A DNA stretch of 64,000 nucleotides, from contig NZ_JAAOYO010000006.1 of NCBI RefSeq assembly GCF_011759505.1, positions 17,628-81,627 on the forward strand, given 5' to 3'. Position numbers and translations under genes: made by a program. The notes below the pieces were generated by a model, which was given only the letters and a program-made list of their open reading frames with translations, searched no databases and was not told the origin of the DNA. Position 1 is the first letter of the stretch. Each line of letters begins with the position of its first letter. Positions 1 to 9,088 of this stretch are shown in pieces. The DNA is from Curtobacterium salicis. Lineage in GTDB: Bacteria > Actinomycetota > Actinomycetes > Actinomycetales > Microbacteriaceae.

Positions 1-2
1 CG

Positions 3-266
3 AACGACCACGGCTCGGACACGACGCTGAAGACCCACGAGGGCTACGAGTGGCTCTACGTGCTCTCCGGTCGGCTCCGACTGGCGCTCGGGGACGAGGT
101 GTTCGACCTCGGTCCGGGCGAGGTCGCGGAGTTCGACACCCACACCCCGCACTGGGTCGGCAACGTCTCGCAGCAGGTCACCGAGGTGCTCTGCCTGTAC
201 GGGCCGCAGGGCGAGCGGGCGCACGTGCGGTCCAAGCCCGCGCCGCGGACCACCGGCCGACCCTGA
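3..266 (+). CDS. Cupin C-terminal domain of a probable XRE-type regulator (5' truncated)
   Basis: Only the last 87 residues are in the window. They form a small beta-barrel cupin: a KTHEGYEWLYVLSG stretch, then LGPGEVAEFDTHTPHWV, the two usual cupin metal/ligand motifs in relaxed form. The end GPQGERAHVR is typical of actinobacterial helix-turn-helix proteins that carry a C-terminal cupin sensor. The N-terminal half, where the HTH would be, lies upstream of the window, so a stand-alone cupin cannot be excluded. The gene ends 58 bases before the next start, on the same strand. Confidence 0.65.
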   Translation, partial: NDHGSDTTLKTHEGYEWLYVLSGRLRLALGDEVFDLGPGEVAEFDTHTPHWVGNVSQQVTEVLCLYGPQGERAHVRSKPAPRTTGRP

Positions 267-311
267 GCTGCGGCCCACCGCGGGCACCGAGCAGCTCCGG
301 CCGCGGCGGCC

Positions 312-317
312 TACCGT
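312..317 (+). promoter_or_regulatory. -10 box TACCGT of a leaderless start
   Basis: TACCGT lies 7 bases before the ATG at 325. This is the spacing seen at many starts in this window and implies transcription starting at or next to the ATG. It favours ATG 325 over the GTG at 316, which overlaps the -10 box. Confidence 0.5.
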
Positions 318-324
318 GGCCGGC

Positions 325-1122
325 ATGCAGAACCTCGACCTGACGGGCCGCACGGCCCTGGTGACCGGCTCCACCCAGGGCATCGGGCTGGCCATCGCGA
401 TCGACCTGGCCACCGCCGGGGCACGCGTCGTCGTGAACGGCCGCGGCGACGACGGCGTACAGCGCGCGATCGCCGCGGTGCGGGCCGCGGTGCCCGACGC
501 CGACGTGACCGGAGCGGCCGGCGACCTCGCCACCGACGACGGCACGGCCGCCGTGCTCGAGGCGTTCCCGCACGTCGACGTGCTCGTCAACAACCTCGGC
601 ATCTTCGGCAGCCGCGACCCGTTCGCGATCACCGACGACGAGTGGCGGCACTACTTCGAGGTGAACGTCCTCGCCTCGATCCGCCTGATCCGCGCGTACC
701 TGCCCGGCATGACGGAGCACGGGTACGGCCGCGTCATCTCGATCGCCAGTGACTCCGCCGTCGTGATCCCCGCCGAGATGATCCACTACGGCATGACGAA
801 GACGGCGCTGCTGGCGGTGTCGCGCGGGTTCGCGAAGGCCGTGAAGGGCACGGGTGTGACCGTCAACACCGTCATCGCGGGCCCGACACACACGGCCGGG
901 GTCGAGGACTTCGTCGCCGAGCTCGTCGGCACCGACCTGCCGTGGGACCAGGCGCAGCGGAAGTTCATGCAGGAGCACCGGCCGCAGTCGCTCGTCGAAC
1001 GACTGCTCGAGCCGGAGGAGATCGCGCACATGGTCACGTACCTGGCGTCGCCGCTCGCCTCGGCCACGACCGGCGGGGCGCTCCGGGCCGACGGCGGGTA
1101 CGTCGACTCGATCCTGCCCTGA
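325..1122 (+). CDS. SDR family NAD(P)-dependent oxidoreductase
   Basis: The 265-residue protein is a classical short-chain dehydrogenase/reductase. The cofactor motif TGSTQGIG is at residues 14-21, an NNLG motif follows strand 4, and the catalytic YxxxK is Y155/K159 (YGMTK). The C-terminal ADGGYVDSI is the usual substrate-loop/tetramer end. SDRs of this type oxidise or reduce hydroxyl/keto groups in the cytoplasm; the substrate cannot be read from the sequence. The ATG at 325 is chosen because TACCGT sits 7 bases upstream and there is no Shine-Dalgarno sequence; a GTG at 316 would add three residues. It converges on xylB across a hairpin. Confidence 0.85.
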   Translation: MQNLDLTGRTALVTGSTQGIGLAIAIDLATAGARVVVNGRGDDGVQRAIAAVRAAVPDADVTGAAGDLATDDGTAAVLEAFPHVDVLVNNLGIFGSRDPFAITDDEWRHYFEVNVLASIRLIRAYLPGMTEHGYGRVISIASDSAVVIPAEMIHYGMTKTALLAVSRGFAKAVKGTGVTVNTVIAGPTHTAGVEDFVAELVGTDLPWDQAQRKFMQEHRPQSLVERLLEPEEIAHMVTYLASPLASATTGGALRADGGYVDSILP

Positions 1123-1127
1123 CGCGG

Positions 1128-1169
1128 ACGGGCCCCGCCGCCGACCGGGTGGTCGGTGACGGGGCCCGT
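1128..1169. terminator. Bidirectional hairpin between SDR and xylB
   Basis: ACGGGCCCCG at 1128-1137 pairs perfectly with CGGGGCCCGT at 1160-1169. The loop contains a second stem, CCGACC/GGTCGG. It lies between convergent genes and has no T-tract, as is usual for GC-rich actinobacterial terminators. Confidence 0.6.
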
Positions 1170-1182
1170 GCACGTGCGCCGG

Positions 1183-2709
1183 TCAGCCGACGGCGGCGCG
1201 GTACCGCTCGAGCACCTCGGGGTGCGGGTCCGCCGGGATCGACGTCGTCGGGATCGACCAGCCGGGGAGGTCCCCGGTCACGACCCACGCAGCCTGCCGC
1301 GCAGCACCCGCGGCGACGTACTCGCCGGGTTCGGGCACCAGGACCTCGCGCCCGAAGACCTGCGCCGCGACGACGCGGACGGCCTCGTTCTGCGCGGCCC
1401 CACCGATGAGCAGCAGTCGCTCCACGGTGACGCCGGTCCGCTCGACCGCAGCCAGACCGTCGGCGAGGGCGCAGAGCATGCCCTCCACCGCGGCACGGGC
1501 CAGGTGTGCCCGGTCCGTCGTTCCCGGGGTCATGCCGAGCAGTGACGCGGTGGCGTCGGGCCGGTTCGGGGTGCGCTCACCGACGAAGTACGGCACCAGG
1601 ACGAGCCCGTCGGCACCGGCCGGGGCCTGCAGCGCCAGTCGACCGAGTTCGGCGTGGTCGACGCCGAGCAGGCCGCCGATCACCTCGAGCACCCGGGCTG
1701 CGTTCAACGTGGTGACGATCGGCAGCCGGGCGCCCGTGGCGTCCGCGAACCCGGCGACGGTGCCGGACGGGTCCTCGACCGCGGTGTCGGTGACACCGAA
1801 CACGGTGCCGCTCGTGCCGAGGGACACCGCGACGTCGCCGGCGGCCAGACCGAGTCCGAGCGCGGCGCCGGCGTTGTCCCCGGCACCGGGTGCGACGACG
1901 AGACCCGCGGGAGCGGTGACGCCGCCGGGCAGTCCGACCGCCTGGTCGAGCGTGCCCATCGCCTCGGACGGACCCACGACCCGCGGGACGATGACCGCGT
2001 CGCCATCGTCTCCTGTCTGCGTGTCGTCAGCAGTCTGGGCCAGCCGGAGTCGACGGCCCAGCGCGAGCTCGAACAGCTCCGGGTCGTACTCCCGGCGGGC
2101 CGGGTCCCAGTAGGCGGTGCCGCTGGCGTCGGAACCGTCGGTCGCCAGTGCGTCCAGGTCCGGGCCGAGCGGGCTCTCGTCCGCCGGGCCGTAGCCGCGG
2201 AGGCGCCATGACAGCCAGTCGTGCGGCAGCGCGACGGCGGCCACGCGGGCCGCGTGCTCCGGTTCCGCGTCGCGGAGCCAGCGGAGCTTCGTGGCGGTGA
2301 ACGAGGCCACCGGGACCAGCCCCGTGCGGGCGACCCATGCCTCCCGTCCGAGTTCCTCGACCATGTCGGCCGCGGCGGCCGCACTGCGGACGTCGTTCCA
2401 GAGCAGAGCCGGTCGGATCACCCGGCCGTCGGCGTCGAGCACGACCATGCCGTGCTGCTGGCCGCCGATGCCGATCGCGGCGACGTCGTCCAGGCCGCCG
2501 GCGTCGGCGACCGCGGTGCCGAGGGCGTCCCACCAGGCGGCGGGGTCGACCTCGGTGCCGTCGGGGTGCGTGGCACGGCCGGAGCGGACGACCTGGCCGG
2601 TCGAGGCGCGACGGACGACGACCTTGCAGGACTGCGTGGACGAGTCGACCCCGGCGACGAGGAGGTCCTCATCGCCGGGGTCGGTCGCGCTGGAGGCGAG
2701 ATCAGCCAC
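1183..2709 (-). CDS. xylB: Xylulokinase
   Basis: A 508-residue FGGY-family kinase that phosphorylates D-xylulose to xylulose 5-phosphate with ATP. The N-terminal phosphate-binding motif DSSTQSCK is at residues 22-29. The predicted catalytic base is Asp278 in [11 protein letters not shown], and the ATP-site GTSGTVFG and C-terminal GGAAQN segments are present. Length fits the family. The GTG start overlaps the xylA stop by 8 bases, so the two genes are translationally coupled in a xylA-xylB operon. No strong Shine-Dalgarno sequence precedes it, which agrees with coupling. Residues 8-14 look variable and a slightly later start is possible. Confidence 0.93.
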   Translation of the reverse strand: MADLASSATDPGDEDLLVAGVDSSTQSCKVVVRRASTGQVVRSGRATHPDGTEVDPAAWWDALGTAVADAGGLDDVAAIGIGGQQHGMVVLDADGRVIRPALLWNDVRSAAAAADMVEELGREAWVARTGLVPVASFTATKLRWLRDAEPEHAARVAAVALPHDWLSWRLRGYGPADESPLGPDLDALATDGSDASGTAYWDPARREYDPELFELALGRRLRLAQTADDTQTGDDGDAVIVPRVVGPSEAMGTLDQAVGLPGGVTAPAGLVVAPGAGDNAGAALGLGLAAGDVAVSLGTSGTVFGVTDTAVEDPSGTVAGFADATGARLPIVTTLNAARVLEVIGGLLGVDHAELGRLALQAPAGADGLVLVPYFVGERTPNRPDATASLLGMTPGTTDRAHLARAAVEGMLCALADGLAAVERTGVTVERLLLIGGAAQNEAVRVVAAQVFGREVLVPEPGEYVAAGAARQAAWVVTGDLPGWSIPTTSIPADPHPEVLERYRAAVG

Positions 2710-3895
2710 GAGCGCCCATGAGGTGCTCGATCGCGAGCTGCTGCAGCTTGACGAAGCCGAAGCCCTTGCCGCCGAAGTACGCGTCGGTGTCGAAGTCCTC
2801 GTACGCCGAGGTGTCGGCGAGGAACGCGTCGTAGCTCTCGCCCTCGTTCAGCGTCGGCTTCGCGAGCTCGGTGACCTTGGCGGCCTCGAGCGCTGCCTGG
2901 ACCTCGGGGTCGGCGCGGAAGGCCTCCGCGCGCTCCTTGAGGAGCAGGTACATGCGCATGTTCGCGGCGGCCGAGTCCCAGACGCCCGTGATGTCCTCGG
3001 TGCGGGACGGCTTGTAGTCGAAGTGACGGGGGCCGTCGTAGGCGCGGCCACCCTGCGGGGCGCCGTGCTCGAGCAGGTCGACGAGCGAGAACGCGTTCTG
3101 CAGGTCGCCGTGACCGAAGACGAGGTCCTGGTCGTACTTGATGCCGCGCTGACCGTTGAGGTCGATGTGGAAGAGCTTGCCCGAGTAGAGCGCCTGCGCG
3201 ATGCCGGCGGTGAAGTTCAGGCCCGCCATCTGCTCGTGGCCGACCTCGGGGTTCACGCCGAACAGCTCGGGGCGCTCGAGGGTGTCGATGAACGCGATCG
3301 CGTGGCCGAGCGTCGGCAGCAGGATGTCGCCGCGGGGCTCGTTCGGCTTCGGCTCGATGGCGAACTTGATGCCGTAGCCCTTGTCGGTGACGTACTGGGC
3401 CAGCAGGTTCACGGCCTCGCGGTAGCGCTCGAGCGCAGCCTGGACGTCCTTGGCGGCGTCGTACTCGGCGCCTTCGCGGCCACCCCACATGACGAAGGTC
3501 TCGGCGCCGAGCTCGGCAGCGAGGTCGACGTTGCGGAGCACCTTGCGGAGGGCGAAGCGGCGGACCTCGCGGTCGTTCGAGGTGAAGCCGCCGTCCTTGA
3601 AGACCGGGGCGGAGAAGAGGTTCGTGGTCACCATCGGGACGACGAGGCCGGTCGACTCGAGCGCGCCCTTGAGGCGGTCGATCTGCGTCTGACGCTCGGC
3701 GTCGGTCGAGCCGAACGCGAAGAGGTCGTCGTCGTGGAAGGTGAGGCCGTAGGCGCCGAGCTCGTCGAGCTTCTCGACCGCCTCGACCACGTCGAGCTGG
3801 GGGCGCGTCGGGCCGCCGAAGGGGTCCGAGCCGTTGTAGCCGACGGTCCAGAGACCGAAGGAGAACTTGTCGTCGCGGGTGGGCTGCACTGCCAT
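2702..3895 (-). CDS. xylA: Xylose isomerase
   Basis: A 397-residue class I xylose isomerase of the Streptomyces/Arthrobacter type, converting D-xylose to D-xylulose with two divalent metal ions. It starts [19 protein letters not shown]. His54 in FHDDD is the ring-opening base. WGGREGAE, the metal-ligand motif [27 protein letters not shown] and the following [10 protein letters not shown] are all intact. The frame stays open far upstream, but conserved sequence begins at the ATG at 3895. It is the first gene of the xylA-xylB operon and is divergent from the LacI-type regulator at 3995, with a palindromic operator between them. Confidence 0.96.
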   Translation of the reverse strand: MAVQPTRDDKFSFGLWTVGYNGSDPFGGPTRPQLDVVEAVEKLDELGAYGLTFHDDDLFAFGSTDAERQTQIDRLKGALESTGLVVPMVTTNLFSAPVFKDGGFTSNDREVRRFALRKVLRNVDLAAELGAETFVMWGGREGAEYDAAKDVQAALERYREAVNLLAQYVTDKGYGIKFAIEPKPNEPRGDILLPTLGHAIAFIDTLERPELFGVNPEVGHEQMAGLNFTAGIAQALYSGKLFHIDLNGQRGIKYDQDLVFGHGDLQNAFSLVDLLEHGAPQGGRAYDGPRHFDYKPSRTEDITGVWDSAAANMRMYLLLKERAEAFRADPEVQAALEAAKVTELAKPTLNEGESYDAFLADTSAYEDFDTDAYFGGKGFGFVKLQQLAIEHLMGARG

Positions 3896-3925
3896 GGGGG
3901 TCTGCCGATCGTCGTCGAGCGGATT

Positions 3926-3942
3926 TGTTGTCAGCGAGAACA
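3926..3942. promoter_or_regulatory. Probable xyl operator
   Basis: The 17-bp site TGTTGTCAGCGAGAACA is a dyad of the form TGTT-N-TC-NNN-GA-N-AACA. It lies in the 99-bp gap between xylA and the divergent LacI-type regulator, where autoregulation and xylose control are expected. Confidence 0.5.
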
Positions 3943-3982
3943 TATCCCGTCCGACCGTCACCCGCAACCCTCGGCACCCTGG

Positions 3983-3988
3983 GATACT
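3983..3988 (+). promoter_or_regulatory. -10 box GATACT of a leaderless start
   Basis: GATACT ends 6 bases before the ATG at 3995, matching the leaderless pattern of this window. No Shine-Dalgarno sequence is present. Confidence 0.45.
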
Positions 3989-3994
3989 CGGCAC

Positions 3995-5650
3995 ATGACG
4001 ATCGGCGCTGCGGAACGGTCCGGCTCGCGCCCGACCCTCGACGCCATCGCCCGCCAGGCGTCGGTGTCCCTGGCCACGGTGTCGAAGGTCCTCAACGGCC
4101 GCCCCGGCGTGTCCGATCCGACCCGGGAGCGTGTCGAACGCCTGCTCGCCGCCTCCGGCTACGCCCAGCGCGACACCCCACCCGGGCCCGGGTCGCTCGT
4201 CGAGCTCGTCGTGGAGGACCTGGCCAGCGAGTGGTCGATCGAGATCGTCCGCGGGGTCGAGGCCGTCGCCCGCGAGCACGGCTACGCCCTCTCCCTGTCC
4301 GCCCTCGGTCCGGACCACGCCGTCGGGGAGGACTGGATCACCGGTGTCCTGCACCGCCGACCCGCGGCGATCGTCCTGCAGTTCTCCGCGCTCACCGCCG
4401 GCCGCCGCGACCAGCTCCGCGCCCGCGGCATCCCGTTCACGGTGGTCGACCCGGTCGGCGACCCGCCCGCCGACGTCCCGGTCGTCGGTGCGACCAACAC
4501 CGCCGGGGGAGCGGCGGCGACACGGCACCTGCTGGACCTCGGCCACACCCGCATCGCGGCGATCGCCGGTCCACTCGACATGGCCTGCGCGGTCGACCGG
4601 CTGGCAGGACACCGTGCGGCGCTCGCCGCGGCCGGACTGGAGGCACGCAGCACCTCCGGCACGCCCGTCCCGCCCGGCACACGCGACCCGTCCGTCGTCG
4701 TCGCCCGGTTCAGCCGGGAGGACGGCGAACGCGCGGCCCGTGGACTCCTGGCGGTCGACCCTCGGCCGACGGCGATCGTCACCGGCAACGACCTGCAGGC
4801 CCTCGGCGTGCTCGACGCAGCCCGGTCGCTCGGGTTCCGGGTGCCCGAGGACCTGTCCGTCGTCGGGTTCGACGACGTCGCTCCCGCACGGTGGGCACGA
4901 CCGGCGTTGACGACGATCCGGCAGCCGCTGCAGGAGATGGCGGAGCGGGCCACACGGATGGCGCTCCGCCAGCACGCGGGCGCGGACGGGCCCGCGGGTG
5001 GCGCGCCGAACGGGCCGGTCCGGGTCGAGCTCGCCACGACGCTCGTGGTCCGCGACTCGACGGCCGCACCCGGTGTCGGGGCGGGGGACGAGCCTCCCGT
5101 CCGACGTGACGTGACCACCGTCGAGATCGTGGGCGGACCCGAGGCGCTGCGTGTCGGCCTGCACGAGCACGACCCGGCCTGGGCGGTGACGTTCGCGGAG
5201 CACCGGGAGCGGATCCTCCGCGCGGTCGGGCCGCTCGACGTGCGGGTCGAGCACATCGGCTCGACGTCGGTGCCGGGGCTCGCCGCCAAGCCGATCGTCG
5301 ACCTGGTCGTCGTCGTGCCGGACGTCACCGACGAGTGCGCGTACCTCGAGCCGCTCCTGGGTGCCGGGTACGAGCTGCGGGTGCGTGAGCCCGGCCACCG
5401 TCTGGTCCGGACGCCGGCGCGGGACGTCCACGTGCACGTGTACGAACGCGGCGCGGCGGCGATCGACGACTACCTGCTGCTGCGTGAGCGGCTGCGGACG
5501 GACCCGGACGACCGGGCGCTCTACGAGCAGACGAAGCGGGCGCTGCTCGGCGGGACGTGGGACGACATGAACGACTACGCGGACGCCAAGACCGACGTGA
5601 TCCGCGCGGTCATGGCACGGGCGCGCGCCGCGGCGGCGTCACCCGTGTGA
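3995..5650 (+). CDS. LacI-type xylose regulator fused to a GrpB-like domain
   Basis: The 551-residue protein has two parts in one uninterrupted frame. Residues 14-60 are a LacI HTH ([21 protein letters not shown]), followed by a periplasmic-binding-protein-like sensor to about residue 365, ending [20 protein letters not shown] and LVVRDS. Residues about 385-545 match the GrpB (UPF0157) family, a nucleotidyltransferase-fold group: [29 protein letters not shown] and the C-terminal YADAKTDVI. LacI proteins normally stop near residue 345. Position next to xylAB suggests a xylose-responsive repressor; the role of GrpB here is unknown. A GTG at 5111 could allow separate translation of the C-terminal part. 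Confidence 0.85.
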   Translation: MTIGAAERSGSRPTLDAIARQASVSLATVSKVLNGRPGVSDPTRERVERLLAASGYAQRDTPPGPGSLVELVVEDLASEWSIEIVRGVEAVAREHGYALSLSALGPDHAVGEDWITGVLHRRPAAIVLQFSALTAGRRDQLRARGIPFTVVDPVGDPPADVPVVGATNTAGGAAATRHLLDLGHTRIAAIAGPLDMACAVDRLAGHRAALAAAGLEARSTSGTPVPPGTRDPSVVVARFSREDGERAARGLLAVDPRPTAIVTGNDLQALGVLDAARSLGFRVPEDLSVVGFDDVAPARWARPALTTIRQPLQEMAERATRMALRQHAGADGPAGGAPNGPVRVELATTLVVRDSTAAPGVGAGDEPPVRRDVTTVEIVGGPEALRVGLHEHDPAWAVTFAEHRERILRAVGPLDVRVEHIGSTSVPGLAAKPIVDLVVVVPDVTDECAYLEPLLGAGYELRVREPGHRLVRTPARDVHVHVYERGAAAIDDYLLLRERLRTDPDDRALYEQTKRALLGGTWDDMNDYADAKTDVIRAVMARARAAAASPV

Positions 5651-5689
5651 CTGGCGTGCTGCCGTCTGGCGATCGCGATGGCGCGACAC

Positions 5690-5709
5690 GGGTTGACACG
5701 AGTAAACCC
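5690..5709. promoter_or_regulatory. Operator-like inverted repeat before the oxidoreductase gene
   Basis: GGGTTGAC-ACGA-GTAAACCC is a 20-bp dyad with 7 of 8 arm positions complementary. It lies 66 bases before the ATG at 5776. The LacI regulator encoded at 7088, downstream of the oxidoreductase, is the natural candidate to bind it. Confidence 0.5.
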
Positions 5710-5775
5710 GCGCCGCCACACTGGCCGGACGCCCCGTCGGACGACGGTGTGCAACGACGCACAGAAGGACAGCAC

Positions 5776-7026
5776 ATGACGTTCACCCTCGGCATGGTCG
5801 GTGCCGGCCAGTTCTCGTCCCACTTCGCCGCCCTGTTCCAGCTGCACCCCGGTGTGTCGGCCGTGTACGCCACCGACGTCATCGAGGGTCGCGCGCAGCG
5901 ACTGGTCGACGACCTCGGCCTCGCCGGCACGTACGCCGATCTCGACGCGATGCTGGCCGACCCCGCGATCGACGCGGTCGCCGTGTTCACGCAGCGCTGG
6001 ACGCACGGGCCGATCGTCGCCCGCGCACTGCAGGCCGGCAAGCACGTCTACTCGGCGGTGCCGATGGCCGTGACGCAGGAGGAGATCGCCGAGGTCATCG
6101 ACCTGGTGTCCGCGACCGGGCTGACCTACATGATGGGCGAGACCAGCCAGTACAACCCGGCGACGGTCTTCGCGCGGCAGAAGGCCGAGCAGGGTGCGTT
6201 CGGTCGGGTGTTCTACGCCGAGGGCGACTACCTGCACGACATGGACCTCGGCTTCTACGACGCGTACAAGTACAGCGGCGGTGACGACTGGAAGGCCACC
6301 GCCAGCTACCCGCCCATGTGGTACCCGACCCACGCGATCGGCGGGGTCCTCGGCGCCATGCCGCGGCACGCGACGAGCGTCAGCTGCATCGGCGTGCGTG
6401 ACGACCGCGACGACGGGGTGTTCGACAAGCAGGTCAGCATGTTCGACAACGACTTCTCGAACATGACCGCGCTGTTCGAGCTCGACGGCGGCGGGTCCAT
6501 GCGCATCAACGAGTTCCGCCGCGTCGGCTACCCGTCCCCGATCCGGGAGAGCCGGTTCCGCTGGTTCGGCACCGAGGGCAGCTTCGAGCAGCTCGCCGCG
6601 ACCTCGGTCTGGCAGGACAAGGACGGCGTGCAGGACGTCTCCGACCTGCTCGCCTCGGAGCCCGCGATCGGTCCGGACGACCCGCTGCTGGCCGACATCG
6701 CACCGTCCCTCCGCGAGGCGTTCAGCTCCGGGCACGCGAAGGTCCACCAGGCGGAGGCCGAGCGCCTCCCGGCCGAGTTCGACGTCGCCCCGGACGGACA
6801 CGAGGGCAGCCACCGCTTCCTGGTCGACGACTTCGTCCGCGCGGTCGCCGGCGGCACGCTGCCCACCGTCAACGCCTGGGTCGCGGCCCGGTACACGCTG
6901 CCCGGACTCGTGGCGTTCCAGTCCGCGCTGCGGGACGGCGAGCGACTGCCGATCCCCGACTTCGGCGACGCCCCGGTGCCCGTCGGGTCGCCGCTGCCGG
7001 TCCGCAGCGAGCCGTCCGGAGCATGA
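5776..7026 (+). CDS. Gfo/Idh/MocA family oxidoreductase
   Basis: A 416-residue NAD(P)-dependent sugar or polyol dehydrogenase. The Rossmann motif GMVGAGQFSSH is at residues 6-16, and the C-terminal alpha/beta domain contains GDYLHDMD and WYPTHAIGG. The usual EKP motif after the GKHV strand is replaced by SAVPMAVT, so the lysine normally contacting cofactor and substrate is missing at that position; some subfamilies do this. The ATG at 5776 has AAGGAC 6 bases upstream. It is followed after a hairpin by a LacI regulator on the same strand, and the pair probably handles one carbohydrate. Confidence 0.85.
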   Translation: MTFTLGMVGAGQFSSHFAALFQLHPGVSAVYATDVIEGRAQRLVDDLGLAGTYADLDAMLADPAIDAVAVFTQRWTHGPIVARALQAGKHVYSAVPMAVTQEEIAEVIDLVSATGLTYMMGETSQYNPATVFARQKAEQGAFGRVFYAEGDYLHDMDLGFYDAYKYSGGDDWKATASYPPMWYPTHAIGGVLGAMPRHATSVSCIGVRDDRDDGVFDKQVSMFDNDFSNMTALFELDGGGSMRINEFRRVGYPSPIRESRFRWFGTEGSFEQLAATSVWQDKDGVQDVSDLLASEPAIGPDDPLLADIAPSLREAFSSGHAKVHQAEAERLPAEFDVAPDGHEGSHRFLVDDFVRAVAGGTLPTVNAWVAARYTLPGLVAFQSALRDGERLPIPDFGDAPVPVGSPLPVRSEPSGA

Positions 7027-7032
7027 CCGGTC

Positions 7033-7060
7033 GGGCGGCGCGGCCGCGTGCGCGCCGCCC
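7033..7060. terminator. Hairpin between oxidoreductase and LacI genes
   Basis: GGGCGGCGCG at 7033-7042 and CGCGCCGCCC at 7051-7060 form a perfect 10-bp stem with an 8-base loop. It could terminate or attenuate transcription before the regulator gene. Confidence 0.55.
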
Positions 7061-7087
7061 TGTGCCGGCCTCCGTGCGGAGCCGGGC

Positions 7088-8122
7088 ATGACGGGCAGGA
7101 CGCCGGCGCCGCGGAAGGCGACCCGACGGGACGTCGCCCGGCTCGCCGGTGTGAGCGACGCGGTCGTCAGTTACACCCTGAACGGCACGGCGCCGGTCGC
7201 CGCCGCGACGGCGGAACGTGTCCTGGCTGCCGTCGAGCAGCTCGGGTACCGGCCGAACCAGGCTGCGCGCGCCCTCCGCTCCGGCTCCGCGGACACGCTC
7301 GCCTTCCTCGTGCCGAGCAGCAGCGACCCCGTCTTCACGAACCCGTTCTTCGGTGAGTACGCGAGCACCCTGGAGGCTGCTGCTCGCGACCGCGGGTACG
7401 CCCTGTACACGACGGCCACGTCGTTCCGACCGGACGAGGTGCTCGCCCGGTTCCGCGAGTTCGCCGCGCGCCAGATCGACGGTGTGCTCGTGCTGGCGGG
7501 CAGCACCCCGCTCGACAGTGCGGCCCTCGACCGTGTCGGACTGCCGTGGATCGCCCTCAACGTCGCCACCGGCGAGCACGGGGTCGCGAGTCTCGGTACC
7601 GACCTCCGAGCGGGTGCGGTGGCGATGACGACGCACCTGCTCGAGCACGGCCACGGGTCCGTCGGGTTCGTCGGCCAGGACGACCCGAGCGAGCCCCGGT
7701 ACGTCGGGTGGCTGCAGGCATGCACCGCCGCCGGCGTGCCGGCCGGACCGTTCATCGCGGCCGAGGTCACCCGTCCGGGCGGTCGGGACGCCGGCCACCG
7801 GATCGCCGACGAACGGTCAGCGGACCCGACCCCGGCGCCGCGGGCGTTCTTCGTCGCGTCCGACCGGACCGCGGTGGGTGTGCTGCGGGCCTTCCACGAG
7901 CGTGGCGTCCGGGTGCCGGAGGACATCGCGATCGCGTCCTTCGACGGCTCGTCGGAAGCCGAGTACGCCTGGCCGGGCCTGACGACGTTCCGGCAGCCGA
8001 TCGACGAGATGGCGCAGAGCGCGGTCGCGCGGTTGCTCGCGACGGACCGCGACCACACACACGAACTGTTCCCCGGAGAACTCGTCCGCCGACGCTCGTG
8101 CGGGTGTCCGGACGCAGGGTGA
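7088..8122 (+). CDS. LacI family transcriptional regulator
   Basis: A 344-residue repressor. The HTH is residues 13-35 (RDVARLAGVSDAVVSYTLNG), the hinge region is YRPNQAARALRSG, and the sugar-binding core ends in FDGSSEAEYAWPGLTTFRQP. A cysteine pair, SCGC, is near the C-terminus. It lies 61 bases after the oxidoreductase gene and is probably its local regulator, with the dyad at 5690-5709 as a possible target. The ligand is not predictable. Confidence 0.88.
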   Translation: MTGRTPAPRKATRRDVARLAGVSDAVVSYTLNGTAPVAAATAERVLAAVEQLGYRPNQAARALRSGSADTLAFLVPSSSDPVFTNPFFGEYASTLEAAARDRGYALYTTATSFRPDEVLARFREFAARQIDGVLVLAGSTPLDSAALDRVGLPWIALNVATGEHGVASLGTDLRAGAVAMTTHLLEHGHGSVGFVGQDDPSEPRYVGWLQACTAAGVPAGPFIAAEVTRPGGRDAGHRIADERSADPTPAPRAFFVASDRTAVGVLRAFHERGVRVPEDIAIASFDGSSEAEYAWPGLTTFRQPIDEMAQSAVARLLATDRDHTHELFPGELVRRRSCGCPDAG

Positions 8123-8138
8123 CGACCTCCCTGTCGGG

Positions 8139-8357
8139 TCAGAGCGCGCTGAGGTCGCGGCCGTCCAGGGCGTCGTTCCAGGTGGTCCGGCCCTGCTGCT
8201 CCTCGGCGACGTGGAGTCCGCCGTGCGCCTGCTGCAGTCCGCAGAGCCAGCGGTCGAAGCGGCTCGGGCAGCGCTCCTCGCCGCGCGGAGCCGGGAGTTC
8301 CGGGGACGTCGCGGGGGCTGCCCCGGGGAGGGGATGGGTGGTCGAGCGGTCGTGCAT
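8139..8357 (-). CDS. Small hypothetical protein, 72 residues
   Basis: The product is not recognised. It is a proline-rich start (THPLPGAAP) followed by CPSRFDRWLCGLQQAHGG, which would form a short amphipathic helix with two cysteines. The gene is supported by AGGAAG 6 bases before the ATG at 8357. It converges on the preceding LacI gene and is divergent from the sigma factor gene at 8531; the 173-bp gap between them shows no clear operator. Confidence 0.5.
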   Translation of the reverse strand: MHDRSTTHPLPGAAPATSPELPAPRGEERCPSRFDRWLCGLQQAHGGLHVAEEQQGRTTWNDALDGRDLSAL

Positions 8358-8530
8358 CGTCTGCTTCCTGTCGTGTGTTCCTCTCCTTGGACGTGTCGAG
8401 CGGCCGTTCCGTCACGAAACCGATGCGCGCAGGCGAGTCGGGGGCGGACGGTGCATGCTCGGATGCGGCCGTCGACCCGGACGGACACCGCCTCCAGGAC
8501 CCCGGAGGTCCCGGACCTCGGAAGGTGAGG

Positions 8531-9088
8531 ATGACCGACGACGACCCGCTCGGCCGCGCCGAGGACTCGACGCTCGTCGTCCGTGCCGCCGACGGTGACG
8601 TGCCGGCCTTCGCGGTCCTCGCCCGCCGCCACGGACCGCTGATGCGCGTCTACGCCGAGCAGATGCTCGGGTCGAACATCGAGTCCGACGACGTCGTGCA
8701 GGAGTCGTTCCTCGCCGGGTGGCGCCGCCTGTCCGACCTGGACACCCCCGCCCACTTCCGGCCGTGGATGATGCAGATCGTCACCCGGAAGGCCATCGAC
8801 CGCCTGCGCCGTCGCCGGCACCACGACGACGTCGACGAGGTCGAACGGCCTGCCGACCCGGCACAGAGCCCGGAGCGTATCGTCGAGGCGCGGCTGCAGC
8901 TCGACGCGATGTGGGCTGCGTTGGACCGGCTCCCTGCCGACCAGCGTCGCTGCTGGTTGTTGCGGGAGACAGCCGGGTACAGCTACCAGGAGATCAGTGA
9001 GGCGCTCGAGCTGCCGGTCTCGACGGTCCGAGGGCTCCTCGCTCGGGCACGGCAGTCCCTGCTCCGGGAGATGGAGGCGTGGCGATGA
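8531..9088 (+). CDS. ECF-like sigma-70 family sigma factor
   Basis: A 185-residue sigma factor with only regions 2 and 4. Region 2 covers about residues 20-95 (AFAVLARRHG, DDVVQESFLAGWRRL, FRPWMMQIVTRKAIDRLRR). Region 4 covers about 125-180 (LPADQRRCWLLRE, YSYQEISEALELPVSTVRG). The ATG at 8531 has a GGAAGGTGAGG Shine-Dalgarno region directly upstream. The stop overlaps the next start (ATGA). The next two genes are Asp23-like, so this sigma factor probably belongs to an envelope-stress operon. No anti-sigma factor with a zinc motif is encoded next to it. Confidence 0.88.
   Translation: MTDDDPLGRAEDSTLVVRAADGDVPAFAVLARRHGPLMRVYAEQMLGSNIESDDVVQESFLAGWRRLSDLDTPAHFRPWMMQIVTRKAIDRLRRRRHHDDVDEVERPADPAQSPERIVEARLQLDAMWAALDRLPADQRRCWLLRETAGYSYQEISEALELPVSTVRGLLARARQSLLREMEAWR

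Noticed and set aside
316..324. GTG 316 as the SDR start
   Set aside because: It overlaps the TACCGT box, and the ATG at 325 has the standard leaderless spacing.
3896..5437. A long N-terminal extension of XylA
   Set aside because: The frame is open upstream but antisense to the LacI-GrpB gene; conserved XylA sequence starts at the ATG at 3895.
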